A DNA stretch of 64,000 bases from Neomonachus schauinslandi (taxonomy: Eukaryota; Chordata; Mammalia; Carnivora; Phocidae). Below are positions 44,800 to 56,786 of this stretch, piece after piece. The stretch is taken from contig NC_058413.1 of the NCBI RefSeq assembly GCF_002201575.2, positions 23,479,389 through 23,543,388 on the forward strand. The letters run 5' to 3'. The notes under the pieces are model-generated. The model did no database searches and was not told the DNA's origin. It saw nothing but the letters and a program-made list of their open reading frames with translations. The first letter of the stretch is position 1. Each line of letters starts with the position of its first letter. The position numbers and the translations under genes were made by a program.

Positions 44800-47529
44800 T
44801 TACCTTTTAATTCTAAACATCACACATGCACACATGTACAACACACATACATAGCAAATTCTTTGAAATAGCAAATTCTCTTCAGAAATGACTTGGAATT
44901 GGATTAAACCTCTTCGACCTAAAACAGACTTCAAAGATCATCTACCTCCTCCATCTGCATTAGAACAGTAAGGTATTCTTTATACTGTGTGCAAATTTAA
45001 CTATATTTATAGAGGACCTACTGTGTGCCACACCACAAGAAGAAGTGATTGAGAACTTGATTTAAAGGGGATACCTTAACAAAAGTTTCCAAGGGGGAAA
45101 AAAAAGCAGAAAAAGCAGCCTGGAACACACTTTTCTGGCTTCCTGCTATAGTATTCTCTCCACTGTATCATATTATTCTGGGTCAGTTAGGAAGCAATTA
45201 CTTGCAAGAAACAAAAAACCTTACCACTGTAGCTACTAACAAGCTTAACCAACACATCTCATTTAACAAAAATTCTGGAAGTATGTGTTCGTTCAGCAGC
45301 TTAACAATGACAGGGACACTTTGTTGGCTTTTTCATCATGTGTGTTATCTTCTGATCACAATACAGCTGCTGCACCTCCAGGCATTACATCCTCTTTCCG
45401 GTGGGAAGAAAGAGTAATAGGAAAGGAAAGGGCTCTTCTGCCTGTACCTCACTGGGTCAGAACTGTACTGCAGGGCCACTCAACATGCAAGAGAGGCTTT
45501 GAAATGGGGTGTTTTGAACTACTCCTATTTCTGCTTCAAATTAAATTAGGAATCTGTAAGCAAAGAGTGAGGGGAAGATTAGTATCAGGTAGGCAGTTTA
45601 CATTCCCTTCACATACACACATTGACTGTCCAAGGAACTGTTCCATCTTTCTGGAGCAGACACAAGATTTAAGCTAAAAATCTGGTTGCTTATTCACCAT
45701 TAGCAAGGATGGCAGGAAGAAGAGGAAGTAAACCTCATTCCTCCATCCAGGCTGGCTGCCTCCCCTTCCGCCATAGAAAACCTCCCACGCCACACTGTGG
45801 CTGTGAATGTGAGGCTGGTTTGAGATTTCCTCTGTGCCCACACATCATCCATAACCCCTAGGGAGAACAAGACAAACAAGCCACAGTTTAAACGTCCTCC
45901 AGAACAAACGGTGTTTAACCTTTTCTTCAAATGAGGATCAATAGCAGAGCTAATAAACGGTAAAATCTGGGGAAAAAATCCTACATGCAGTATTTCTCTC
46001 ATTCATACACAAACACACACACAGACTTAAAATAGTCCTGTCTTACCAACAAAAGAAGAAAGGTCTTGGTACAAGATTAGGAGATTTTCAACACCAATTA
46101 ACTATACAGCTTTGGCAGGGGTGACTTATTTGTCAAATACTGATGATATTGAAAAACAAAGACTGTCAACTGTCTGAGAGAATGAAAAATGCATGTGTTC
46201 ACCCATCTTTGTTTTAAAGTTAAAATAAAATAGAAAATCACACAAGTAAATACTATTTTATAGAAACGTAGTCATTTAGCTTCTTTAAGTCAGGATTTAT
46301 TTGTTTTGGAATAAGATGATTGCAGTCAGTTGGCCTCTAAAACCTATTAGAGATTGACCCACCCCGTGCAGGAAGCACTTCTTCATCAATGCAGGGAAAT
46401 GGCCATTCAACCTGTTTACTGCTCCTGGTAATTGGATGTCATTACCAAATAAGGGACCCAGCCTATTCCTCAGGTAACCAGTTGTCCAGGTTTGCCTAGC
46501 CCAGAGAGGCTTTCCAGGATTCAAGACCATCACTGCTAAAACTGGGAAAGTCCCAAGCAAACCAGGATGGGTACATCACTCACTGCACCATTCCACTTAG
46601 AACGTGCTAGCCCCTGACCTGCCCCCATTTCTACCTCTCTAGTTCTGCCTGGAGAGACTAGAACTAGGTTAGAGCCCTACAGTGTCATCAGACCCCATGA
46701 CTAAAATGAATTCCTAATTATTCAAAATGTCCTTCCATACATTCAAAGTTTTCATTAGTGTTTATTATATGACATCTGTTTCTGAAGGAAAATTTTAGGA
46801 ACATGGCTCATAAAATGCCACTTTGCTGACAATTTTCTTTAGATTTTACCACCTGCTCCATAGTAGCAAGTCATATTTACACAGCTTTAACCCTCCCAAC
46901 CTCCCACCTTTCCAGGACCGTATCCAGTAGCCACAAGACAGATGTATCCAATGCATTTGATTTGTTTTGGCATTTTGGGCAGAAACTTAATTATGATAAA
47001 CCAGTCTAATGCTTTCTCACCTATCCTCCTCCTCAGAGTGGATCACACTGATAAAGTACAATTTAAGTATATTTTTCAGTAATTCTAATAACTGACCCAG
47101 GGAAATTAAAATAATATTTTCCTGTTCTACTTGTCAAAACCTGTTGAGATATCTTTCAAAATGTGCTACTGCAGGGAAAAAAAGAAATTTTATACACATA
47201 TTATTGCTGAAATTTCCTGGCTCTTTGCCTCTCAGAAGAGCAATGCATGAAATATTTATTCAAAAATGGAAATATTAAGAATTAAATGAATTTAAACCAT
47301 CCTAATTACTTTATAGGCATTTCTCCACTGCTTAAGGAAATTCCAAATTATCTTCAGTTCTGTACAGTCTGTGTCAACCAGAACATCTTGTTGAAGAAAA
47401 TAAAACTCCTCTCAAATAGCCAAGTTGACCAATTTAATTCTATTTAAATAATTGTTCTCAGGATGAAGTAACTGGTTTAGTACTGCAGAGACAAAGTCAG
47501 AGGAGTTGAAGAACTTTCAACTTTGTGGA
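44800..47529. other. Mostly single-copy DNA
   Basis: No gene or confidently named repeat. 45190-45680 has old-repeat character ('cttgcaagaaacaaaaaacc' ... 'tgcagggccactcaacatgc') and holds a 130-codon frame that I do not consider coding. 46990-47470 is AT-rich unique DNA that could be conserved. Confidence 0.4.
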
Positions 47530-47760
47530 ATGTGGGAGATCATTCATTCTTTCACTGAACAAATATTTATTTCTGGAGTACTTATTATGTGCTAAGTACT
47601 GTTCTAAGTACTGTGAACAGAAGACACAAGAGTTTCTACCCCCCCCAGAACTTACGTTCTAGCAAAAGAGACAAACAACCACCCCTGTGATGGTGATGGT
47701 AAGTAATATGACAGAAAACAGCAGGGCAAAAATGAAAAGTATCTTTATATCTTAAAGAAG
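47530..47760. repeat. Ancient mammalian repeat, family unassigned
   Basis: Text such as 'ctgaacaaatatttatttct', 'attatgtgctaagtactgtt' and 'cagaacttacgttctagcaa' is a widespread ancient repeat, L2- or MIR-related in style. A C7 run lies at about 47640. Confidence 0.5.
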
Positions 47761-47862
47761 GAGTGTCTCTCAGAAAATGACATCTAAATTGTGACCAAAA
47801 GTAATCTGAGGGAGGAAAGAGGACTCTCCCTTTCCACCATCTTCTTTACATGTCTAGAACAG

Positions 47863-48005
47863 TGGTTCTCAAAGCATGGTCCCTGGACCTACTGCATTAG
47901 CATCACATTCTCAGGCCCTACTCCAGAGCTACTGAATATGAAACTCCAGAGGTGGGGCCCAGTGATCCGTGTTTTGGTCATTCTCATTTATGCTCAAGTT
48001 TGAGA
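47863..48005 (+). mobile_element. MER5-type hAT MITE
   Basis: Begins 'cagtggttctcaaagcatgg' and continues 'ggtccctggacctactgcat', 'ctactgaatatgaaactcca' and 'gaggtggggcccagtgatcc', closing 'caagtttgagact'. This is the MER5A/B element; the left terminal repeat is clear and the right one is worn. Confidence 0.85.
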
Positions 48006-48009
48006 CTGA

Positions 48010-48475
48010 TTGCCTTGACAATCTTATCCTTTCAGGCACCATTCAAATGTTCCCTCCTCCATGAAGCCTTTCCAGATCTTCACAATCAAGAGCGATCTCT
48101 TCCCTCCTCTAAAATCTTGCAATGCTTAATATATTTATTCAGCAAATGTTTACTATTCACCTACTATGTACTAGGGATTCGCTGCTGAGAATACCAGCCA
48201 TAGTCAAGATGAACCCTTATGTTGGGTACATTCTTCTTACCTGAGTCACTGCCAAAGCCTTAAATAGGTCTTTTATATATTCTCTCTCCCTTCAATATAA
48301 TAAAAACACTATTGCCAGTTTAAAAAAAATAATAATAAAAAAATAAAATAAAATCTTGCAGTGCTAATTTCAGATAACCATCCTGAGGCACTTTGACTCT
48401 CCTCTTTGTATTATGGCTACTTAAGCACCTGAAGACTCTCTGTTACTACTTGGCTTGCTCCTTTAAAGCAGGACA
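48010..48475 (+). repeat. L2 fragment interrupted by a retrocopy
   Basis: Left part 'caggcaccattcaaatgttc', 'catgaagcctttccagatct'; it continues after 48365 with 'ctttgactctcctctttgta'. A 223-base insertion lies between. Confidence 0.6.
48127..48349 (+). mobile_element. Orphan retrocopy with poly(A) and target duplication
   Basis: The duplication 'aaaatcttgcaatgct' (48111-48126) versus 'aaaatcttgcagtgct' (48350-48365), 15 of 16 bases, brackets 223 bases that end in an A-rich tail (48321-48349). An AATAAA at 48299-48304 lies 17 bases before the tail, as in a normal mRNA 3' end. The body is neither Can-SINE nor L1 3' UTR. Its 5' third resembles the ancient repeat seen at 47.5 kb; the rest ('gagtcactgccaaagcctta' onward) is unrecognised. 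It looks like a 5'-truncated retroposed copy of the 3' UTR of an unknown transcript. No reading frame. Confidence 0.8.
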
Positions 48476-48945
48476 TTGTGATGGTTAATGTTGTGTGTCA
48501 ACCTGACTAGGCCACAGAGCACCCAGATATTTGGCTAAACATTATTTCTGAGAATGTCTGGAAAGGTGTATATACATGAGATTCGCATTTGAATTAGTGG
48601 ACTCAGAAAAGCCGATCGCCCTTCTCAGTGTGGGTATTACTCAATCTGTTGAGAGCATGAATAGAACAAAAAGGTGGAGGAAGGAAGAATTTACTCTTTC
48701 CGCCTGACTGTTGAGCTGGGACACTGGTCTTCTTGGGCCCTCAGACTTGAACCAGAACTAACACCATCAGTTGCCCTGGTTTTGGGCCTTTGCATTTGGA
48801 CTGGGACTACCAAACTGGCTTTCCTGGGTTTCCAGCTTGCAGATGCCAGATTGTGGGACTTTTCAGACCCATAATCACATGAGCTGCTTTCTTATTTTAT
48901 ATATTTATGGTCCCATTTCTCTAATACAGACTGTAACTATTCTAT
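48476..48945 (+). mobile_element. LTR-like ancient element
   Basis: Begins 'tgtgatggttaatgttgtgt' and contains 'gaatagaacaaaaaggtgga', 'tttgggcctttgcatttgga' and 'ggtttccagcttgcagatgc'. This matches a common mammalian solo LTR, ERVL-like in my judgement. No coding sequence. The 66-codon frame inside is chance. Confidence 0.6.
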
Positions 48946-48999
48946 TTTAGTATTCCCCACAGTTTGGCCAAATCCATGGCACAAGGCAAGCCTCTAAAA

Positions 49000-49490
49000 C
49001 TACATGGGGTTGGTGTCATAGACTGGGTAATAGTCCACAAAGATATCAAGTCCTAATCCTTGGAACCTACAGATGTTAGCGTATATGGAAAAACAGTTTC
49101 TTTGCAGATACAATTAAAATAAGTATCTTAAAATGGGGAGATTATCCTGTATCATGTGGGTGAGCCCTAAATGTAATCACAAGTGCTCTTACAAGAGAAA
49201 AGCGGAGGGAGATTTGATGCCCCCAGAGGAGGGAAAAAAACAAATGTGACCATGGAGCCAGGGACTGGACCAATATGGTCACAAGCCAAAGGAATGCCAG
49301 CTGTCACCAAAAGTTGAAAGAGGCAAGGAGCTTCTAGAGGGAGCATGGCCCTCCCAACACCTTGATTTCAGCCCAGTGATACTGGTTTCAGATTTCTGGT
49401 CTCCAGAACAGTGGAAGAATATATTCCTGTTGTTTTAAGCCACCCAAGTTGGTGGTGATTTGTGACAGCAGCCCTGGGAAACTAACACAG
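49000..49490 (+). mobile_element. MaLR/ERVL-type solo LTR
   Basis: Order of phrases 'gatatcaagtcctaatcctt', 'tctttgcagatacaattaaa', 'acaagccaaaggaatgccag', 'aacaccttgatttcagccca' and 'cctgttgttttaagccaccc', ending 'gcagccctgggaaactaaca'. The 3' half is the classic MaLR LTR end. Confidence 0.7.
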
Positions 49491-49499
49491 ATAAGAGCG

Positions 49500-50025
49500 A
49501 CTAACAGTTGGTGACAGCTTTATAAAAAATGTTTCTCCTTGACCAGGCTACAGTCCTCAGTTATTCAGTCAAAACTTCATAGAGGTGCTGCTGCGAAGGA
49601 ATTTTGCAGGTGTGATTAAAGTCCCTGATCAATTGACGCTAAGTAAGGGAGATTATCCTGAGTGAGCCTGGCTATCTCAGTCGAAGGATGAAAAGTAGGA
49701 CCTAGACTTGCCCCAGAGAGAGAAGAAATCCTGCCTGTAAGACAACATCAGTGAGGGGCGCCTGGGTGGTTCAGTCAGTTAAGCATCTACCTTCGGCTCA
49801 GGTCATGATCTCAGGGTCCTGGGATGGAGCCCCGAGTTGAGTCAGGCTCCCCGCTGCTCCCTCTCCCTCTGCCCTTCCCCCTGCTTGTGCTCTCTCTCTC
49901 TCTCTCAAATAAATAAAATCTTAAAACAAAAACACCCGTGACCTTCCAGCCTGCTTGTGATGCTCCCTTCCTGACCCACGTGCATCCCATCTCAGCCCGT
50001 CCTGGTTAAATCCTGCCTGATACAA
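49500..50025 (+). mobile_element. LTR-like fragment interrupted by a Can-SINE
   Basis: 'ggaattttgcaggtgtgatt', 'gggagattatcctgagtgag' on the left of the SINE and 'gtgaccttccagcctgcttg' on its right are LTR-style text. Family not assigned. Confidence 0.5.
49755..49929 (+). mobile_element. Can-SINE
   Basis: Forward copy 'ggggcgcctgggtggttcag', 'catctaccttcggctcaggt', shortened middle, tail 'caaataaataaaatcttaaa'. Flanks 'aacatcagtga' and 'aacacccgtga' may be a worn duplication. Confidence 0.9.
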
Positions 50026-50029
50026 GTGC

Positions 50030-50245
50030 CCAGACTGTACTCTGCAGCAGGCTTTACACATACAGTACTTACTCTTCACAACAACCTGATGAGGTGGGTG
50101 TGACTGCTATCCACTTTATAGATACAATCATTCACACTTGGAGGGATGAAGTGAATTACCCCACATCACACAGCTAACGGGGGGGGGGGGCAGGCACAGA
50201 TCTGTCATTCAAATGCAGTCTGATTCTGAAGCCTCAATCAATATA
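50030..50245 (-). repeat. MIR with a G12 run
   Basis: Reversed MIR: 'gcaggctttacacatacagt', 'cttcacaacaacctgatgag', 'gaattaccccacatcacaca' and 'cagatctgtcattcaaatgc'. A run of twelve G at 50179-50190 expanded at the 'cagctaacg' position. Confidence 0.75.
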
Positions 50246-50964
50246 TTGAAGTGTCTCCCACCAAATCATGAATGAGTACAAGACGAAATGGAAGAAGCAC
50301 TGTAAGGAAATTTCCAATCCTCTCTTACATGTTTCAAGCTTAATAAAGAGAAATAGCAAAGAAATTTGCTTTAGAATGAGCATGAGTCCCATTAATTTGG
50401 AACATTCAAGGCAGACTGGACTGTACAGAAGAGTGTACTTTTCTAAATAATTTTGAGAACCACAGTCTGGCTGGGCTCAAAGCCTCCTCCTCCTCTCCCC
50501 CATCGGTGGGGTCAGTTGGCCGACCCCTCCTTATCACACTTTTCTCTCTGAGGCAGCAATGGCAAGTGGACAGATGCTCCAGACAGCAGGGGACGGACAG
50601 CCTGGTGATAAAATAGAGAAATTTAGGAGCCCTCCACTGGGCTCGCAATATACTCTCCCATATTCATGAGAATTAGAAGAACTTTATCAGTATTGCCCCA
50701 GGGTGCTAATTAAATATGTTACGAATAAGATTTTCGTATCTGCGATCACAAAGCTGAAAAGAAATTTGCTCCCCACAAAAGAGAATTCTCGGCCCAGCTG
50801 AGCAGCTGTTAAACAATGAAAACTCATTATAACATTCTTCATTATAGAGAATTCAGCATAGGATGGTTCTAAGTCAGTAGCGGGTGAGGATGGAAACTTC
50901 CGAAAGAATGAGAAGGACCTTATAATGAGGGAGTCTCTCCTCTAAGCCAGACCTGCCCGTGTGG
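50246..50964. other. Single-copy DNA; possible conserved element
   Basis: No gene or repeat. About 50680-50900 ('gctaattaaatatgttacga', 'gcgatcacaaagctgaaaag', 'gcagctgttaaacaatgaaa') is CpG-retaining AT-rich unique DNA of the kind often conserved; judged on appearance only. Confidence 0.35.
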
Positions 50965-51335
50965 TGGTAAAGAGCCTGGGTTTAGGAATCCATCAGAGCA
51001 GGGTTCCAGAGTCAGCTCATTAAACACATGACTTTGGTAAATTACTTACTTTTCCACAAGGAAAACAAGCTTATTGGATTTATTATTATTATTACATAAT
51101 GTGTTCTCATTTAATAAATTCAAACAATATATAGAACAGAGAAAAACAGTAAAGTTCACCTGAAATCTCATTACCCAAAGATAACTGACATTAACATTTT
51201 GCTGGGCAAGTTAGCTACCCTCTTTTTGCCTGGCGGCTCTCATGGATAAGATGGAAAAAAGCAAACAGAGTCTGTGTCAGAAGTGGTAGAGGAGATGCAT
51301 GAAATATATCAGTTAAAATGCTTAGCACAGGGCGT
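50965..51335 (+). repeat. MIR split by AT-rich older insertion
   Basis: Left part 'agagcctgggtttaggaatc' and 'gactttggtaaattacttac'; right part from about 51205 'gggcaagttagctaccctct' and 'aaatgcttagcacagggc'. The AT-rich block at 51070-51200 is not assigned. Confidence 0.5.
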
Positions 51336-53315
51336 CGCTAACAAGGCTCTCCCATGCAACTGTGATCAATCGTCCCGATTGGCCAGGGTCTCTCTTGGCT
51401 TTAGCACTGCACGCCCACAACCAGGGGAACCCCTCAGTCTCTGACAAACCAGGCTGGCTGGCCACAGCGCCCATGGCATAATGCCAAAGGAAGGATAACA
51501 GGGAGCTTTCATACTCATGGGCGTCCAAACAGTGCTGAGGTAGTACATGACCGCTCTTTTAATGACAAGGAGTCATCATGCAGTTTCCCTTAGATCCATT
51601 TTTATTATCTAACACAGGGCCTGGCTTGGACCGAATGGGGAAGTCTCGATGCCAGTGATTCAACTTCAGAAAGGTATTGCCTAATATAGAACTGTCATTC
51701 ATCCAGAAGCAGTTTTGAGTTGCCAATAAATTACATTTCCTTTCTGCGTCTACAGGCAGAATCTTCGGGACTCCCCTGAGCTATAAGCCGCTCCTGACAA
51801 GCAGAAGGGAAGTGGAGTACTTAGCAAAGAGACCCCCTGTGGACTGCCTGTCACCTGGCCAAAGAATATCAATCTCCTGGCTCTGTTCCACCTCAGTCTT
51901 TCACTGCTCACATCTCTGGATGGCACTGGCTCGGCAGGATGCAAGTCTTGTCTTCATGGGATCATTCTGCCTTCCAAAGCTAGCCTCGTTCTGACTCAGA
52001 TTTAGAAGCATCGGGGACCAGAAAGGTGTTTTCTCAACCAGACGCTCAGCCTGCTGATCTCTGCTCACCCACCGGGAGAATGCTCATTCCTAAGGAGTCA
52101 AATGACTCACTTTCTGTGCCCCCAGTTTAATGGATCACTCAATTTAGACATCCTGACAAATGTCCAAATGCAACTTCCTTTGCCTACAACTCAACCCATC
52201 CTTTCTACCTTTCAAATAGGCCTTCTATCATCTAAACAAGGACCAGCCAAACTCCTTGTGAGTTATGGCCCTTCATTTCCCTTTCTTCCCCCCATTATTT
52301 TTCACTTGGCTTCTCTCAATTACTCTTCTCCGTGCTCTCCTGGAGACCCTTAATTATCTTGCCTCTAGTGCATTCAAACCTTTGGACTAACAAGTGCTCT
52401 GAGCTGTTTTCTTCCCCCTGGGAAACCAACAGGAAAGTCACCCAGACATGCTGCCCCAGCCATATTTCAAATATGCACCAGAGAAGCTGAGAAAAAGCCT
52501 CCAATCTCCAAGGATATCTGGGGTCCTAATTGAGTATGCGTGAGTTAGCATAAGGTACACACACATACACACACACACACACTTCCAAAGCCTGTGGGTC
52601 CAAGTGACATTACATTAACAGTAATAATAAAATTTTTCTGTCCTTGTCCTCATCTGATAATGCAGAGCCTCGGCCTCTAACAAAGATCCCCAAATTTCAT
52701 GAGCATGTCTAGGGGTCCATTTATAAGTACACGGGCACATCCAGTCAGTACCATGCGGCTTTTTCTGGGCACACTGCCACCCCACTGCTGCTTCTGTCTC
52801 CCCTCAGGTACTAGTCTCCCAGCTGACATCATCACTCACACTCTGGAACAGCCAAAACTGAGAAGTGCTGTGTGGCATACCAAGATAGGATAATCAGCCT
52901 TGCCAGAACCCTCCCATTGAGTGTAACATTAAGTAGAGAGAGTATTAATGAAAACCGCTTGCAGGTTTTCCTCTCTCTCCCCCACCCCAGCTCAGCCACA
53001 GGTCCGTAAGACTGCTCTGGGCACAGATCTGAGGGACCAGCATCACATTCTACTCATAATCACACTCCCCCACATACATACATACACCAATGCCAAGACT
53101 GTATAAATGAGTCAAGTTCATCACACACAGGTATTCTTCCTTTTAAGTTCTCACCCCAGATGCTCCTCATACAAACAGAGCTCCATTAGCTGCCCTCATG
53201 TTCCACCCTCTTACCCTTACCTTGCCCACCCCAGATCCCTGACTCCCAGGGATGCCTAACCCTGAAAATGGGCAAAGCATAGGTTACACTGCATTTCCAC
53301 ATGTGTATATATTTT
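51336..53315. other. Single-copy DNA, no gene seen
   Basis: Compositionally mixed DNA with no named repeat apart from (CA)n at about 52557-52581. Short frames on both strands (51322-51548, 51750-51994, 52102-52504) lack motifs. Parts of 51300-52050 retain CpG and could be conserved. Confidence 0.4.
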
Positions 53316-53330
53316 AAATGATGCATTTCA

Positions 53331-53533
53331 GGGGCACCTGGGTGGCTCAGTTGATTGAGCATCTGCCTTCAGCTCAGGTCATGATCTCCGAGTCCTGGGA
53401 TCGAGCCCCACATCAGGCTCCCTGCTCAGTGGAGAGCCTGCTTCTGCTTCTCCCTCTGCCTGCAGCTCCCCCTGCTTGTGCTCTCTCTCTCACTCTCACT
53501 CTATCTCAAATAAATAAATAAAATCTTTTTAAA
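53331..53533 (+). mobile_element. Can-SINE
   Basis: Forward copy 'ggggcacctgggtggctcag', 'catctgccttcagctcaggt', tail 'aaataaataaataaaatct'. Exact 15-bp duplication 'aaatgatgcatttca' at 53316-53330 and 53534-53548. Confidence 0.96.
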
Positions 53534-53548
53534 AAATGATGCATTTCA

Positions 53549-54589
53549 AACCATGAGCACAAGTCTTGACAGTAGTGATTCAAAAATTAAAAGGACGCAG
53601 CACTACCCTTAAAGAATGCATGTTCCTGGATTGTGTTCCATCATCTCAGATTTGTGAATCCCCAAACTGCAGCACAGGACATAGAGAAATATAACAACCC
53701 CAGGAGTGGGGTGTTGCGTGATGCTAGCCAGCAAACTTTTGTGAGTTTCCCCTTGAACAAAAGCCTGTGTCCTATCATAAGACCCATGGAACCTATTAGA
53801 AGAAATTGATCCTAATGGTATGCAGAATTAACACAAAAAGGAAAATGGCTGGAACAAATGGATCTTGACACCACATTAATGGCTTTTTCATGGGAAAAAA
53901 TAAATTCAGGAGCAAATAATGGAAATTAATGAAGGTACCCTAGGCATAGCCCTCCTTGTCCTCCTAAATAATGGTTTTAGGAGAGTCTGTCCTCCCTCCA
54001 AGATAACCAAGGGTACTGTGGAGGACCCTGGTAGATAATGTACAGTGTGAGTGAGAGGAACAGCCCCAGAAGTCCCCACAGGCTCAGAAGGCTATGTGCA
54101 GAGTCACTTCTCAAGGGAAGTGGTAAATTTCCACAGCCTTTATAGATCATTTGGCTGATATTTCAATACCAACAGTCTATGTCTTTAAAGGATATTTATA
54201 GCTCTAATGGCATTAAGGTGACTGAAGTCCCTGGGACTCCTGAACTTTTACCTCTCAGTGAAACATATAAATCACTTGGACACCAGATTAGCCTTTGGAT
54301 GTGTTTTTCCTAGAAATTAATGCCTCATCCTCAGTTATTTCTAGCTCTGAAGCCTCAGCTCCAGCAAAACCAGACCAGCCCAAATGGAAATGAATGCCTT
54401 TTGAGCAAACAGCAAAGGTTATGCAGGGGGTGCAGGGAAGATGTGAGTAGGATTTTCATCCTTCCCTGGTCTTGGATGTGCCTAAGGCAGATCTGGGTCA
54501 CTTGAGATCTCCATAAAAAACTTAGGACACCCAATGTTATAAATTAAAACACCCCATTCTCCTAGAACCCTCATCCTCTGTCACACTTT
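53549..54589. other. Single-copy DNA, no gene seen
   Basis: No gene or named repeat recognised. Confidence 0.45.
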
Positions 54590-54785
54590 GTTTACCTCCA
54601 TAGCACACACCACTATCGGATTTATGTGATGTATACTATCATATCCCCCCTCCATTAAAATGTAAACTCCATGAGGCAGGGGTTTGTTTTTGTTCTGTTC
54701 ACGAATGTATCTCTAGCACCTAGTATGGTGCCTGGAACATGGGAGATTCTCAATAAATACTTGTTGAGAATGAATAAATGACAAG
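54590..54785 (+). repeat. L2 3' end
   Basis: 'gtaaactccatgaggcaggg', 'tgttcacgaatgtatctcta', 'cacctagtatggtgcctgga' and 'tctcaataaatacttgttga' are the LINE-2 terminus. Confidence 0.85.
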
Positions 54786-55459
54786 AATCGTAAAAGTTCA
54801 AGATTGAAAGGAAACTGCAAAGCCATTTGATGGCCAATCTCCTTTCCTTCACTTACGGGCTCAGATAATAATGGACAAGGGAGATTATATAGGAAATAAT
54901 TCAGGGATTGAACTGGGAATGTACCTGAGAAAATGGAATCTTCATGCCCCAAGGGGAAGGAGAGAAGACTGCTGGAGACTGAGGATATAAATAGCCCCAT
55001 GTCTTGGTCTTCCTGATGGGCCCAGCTAGAGAAACACAAGAAGAATTATAATACGGTATACACTCCTCAGTTGGACAGTCAAATATTTATTGGCTACTTA
55101 CCATATTCTCAGAGATATTACTGACCACTTTGTATATGCCAGCAACTTACTAGGCACATGGGATAAATAGAGAAATGGGACAGACCCAATCCCTGCACTC
55201 ACAGAATTTATAGTATACTAAGGACAACGGCCATCCAGCAGGTCCTTAATATGATATAAGTGCTATTAAGGGGAAGTGTGGAGTGCCACAGGAACATATA
55301 AAAAGACTACCTGAGGCACCTGCAGAACCAGGGAAAGCCGCCTGAGGAAGCAATATGTAAGCTGCTCCATGGCCCTTTAATGCATAAAATGCAAAAGCAA
55401 GTCTGAAGATAAGACCCAAAGGAACAGGAAAGTGTCTGAACTAGGAGGCCATGAAAATG
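54786..55459. other. Ancient repeat-like and single-copy DNA
   Basis: From about 55080 the text resembles the unassigned ancient repeat also seen at 47.5 kb ('atgccagcaacttactaggc', 'ccctgcactcacagaattta'). No gene. Confidence 0.4.
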
Positions 55460-55560
55460 GATTTGGGACCCTTGGCTTACTCTGGGACCTTGAACAAGTC
55501 ACTCCACAACTCCAATTTCTTCCTCTGCTTGGTACTTTCAAATTCTGATATTTTATCATT
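55460..55560 (+). repeat. MIR fragment
   Basis: 'gggaccttgaacaagtcact' followed by 'ccaatttcttcctctgcttg' is forward MIR core. Confidence 0.55.
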
Positions 55561-56381
55561 CCTGGAAGATGTAAGAATCCAGGTAGTCAGTGTCCAGAGT
55601 AGACACTAGATCAGAGCCTTGACTCTTACCATAGGGAACAGACGTGTTGGGGATGAATTACTCTGGTAGCTGGTGAAAGAAGGAAATTGGAACACCATGA
55701 GAAGTGGCTTGGGAATAGGAAGGAAGAATGAGGGGGATGGGGTGGGATTGAGGATTTTGCCTGGGATGAGGCTGGGAAGGAACTGAAAAATGAACTTAAG
55801 CAAACCATCCTAACAATAAGTAATATTTGTGTTTAGAACTTTGAAACCCACCCTATCTCATTTAATTCTCTTAAAAAGCCTGTAAATTATGATTGCCTCT
55901 GTTTTGCAATTAAGAAACGGAGGTTCAAAAGCCCAGAATGGATAAAGCGGGATGGATAACGAGACCTTCCCTCTCTAGAATTCCAATAAGAGGATCCGGC
56001 AGAGACACTGATCGGCTGCTATCTGGCGGTGGCTCTGAGCAGGTGCCAGTCTCAGAAGCAGCAAAGGACATCTGAGGAGGAAAAGGTCACTGCCAGAGCC
56101 TTAGCCCCAACAGACTAATGGAAAGCTGCCAAAGATGGGCAGAGAAGCAGTAACTGCACCGCAGGCCACCCCTCTCCTCCACAGCCCTCAGTAAGAGACA
56201 CCCATTTAGGTGTCTCTTCACTCCATGTGACTAAGACTGGGGGAAGAAATTCTGACGTGTGTTCATTCACTCAGCAAACACTCTGACGGCCTACTAGGTG
56301 CCAGGCCTAGCGCACAGCTAACAGAAAGCCCCTTCCCTCAAGGTGCGCACAGGGTGGGCCAGCACACTAGAGAAGGGCTCA
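55561..56381. other. Single-copy and ancient repeat-like DNA
   Basis: No gene. 56262-56375 ('ctactaggtgccaggcctag', 'agccccttccctcaaggtgc') resembles the unassigned ancient repeat. The minus-strand frames at 55606-55808 come from GA-rich sequence. Confidence 0.4.
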
Positions 56382-56590
56382 CTCCACCTCCGTCTGAGTC
56401 CTGGCCCCACCACTTAGCAATTCTGTGACTCTGAGTCAGGTTTCTTAAACTCTCTGTGCTTCTATTTCCTCATCAGTAAAGTGGGAATTATGACAGTACC
56501 TACCCCACAAATGCCTGGGGATTAGGTGGATGATACACAAAAAACACTTTTCACAGTTCCTAGCACACGGTCAAGGGTCAATGAAGGTGA
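56382..56590 (+). repeat. MIR
   Basis: Good forward MIR: 'ccccaccacttagcaattct', 'gtgcttctatttcctcatca', 'gtaaagtgggaattatgaca', 'ttcacagttcctagcacacg'. Confidence 0.8.
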
Positions 56591-56675
56591 ACAATCATCA
56601 TTGTAACATGAGATGCATCTTGAAGGAAAGACAGAAATTTGTCAAGGAATCAAGGAAAGTAAGATCAAAGCCAAA

Positions 56676-56786
56676 ATATACATATTTAAATATATATGTG
56701 TATATATATTTTTTAAATATATATGTGCATATATATAATTTATAAATATGTGTGTGTGTGTATATATATATATATATAATTTATAA
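56676..56786. repeat. Compound (TA)/(TG) low-complexity tract
   Basis: Alternating TA and TG runs with short AT-rich spacers and a TG run at 56748-56760. Confidence 0.9.

Noticed and set aside
45285..45677. 130-codon forward frame as a coding gene
   Set aside because: No recognisable domain, low-quality start context, repeat-like surroundings and no splice or promoter signals.
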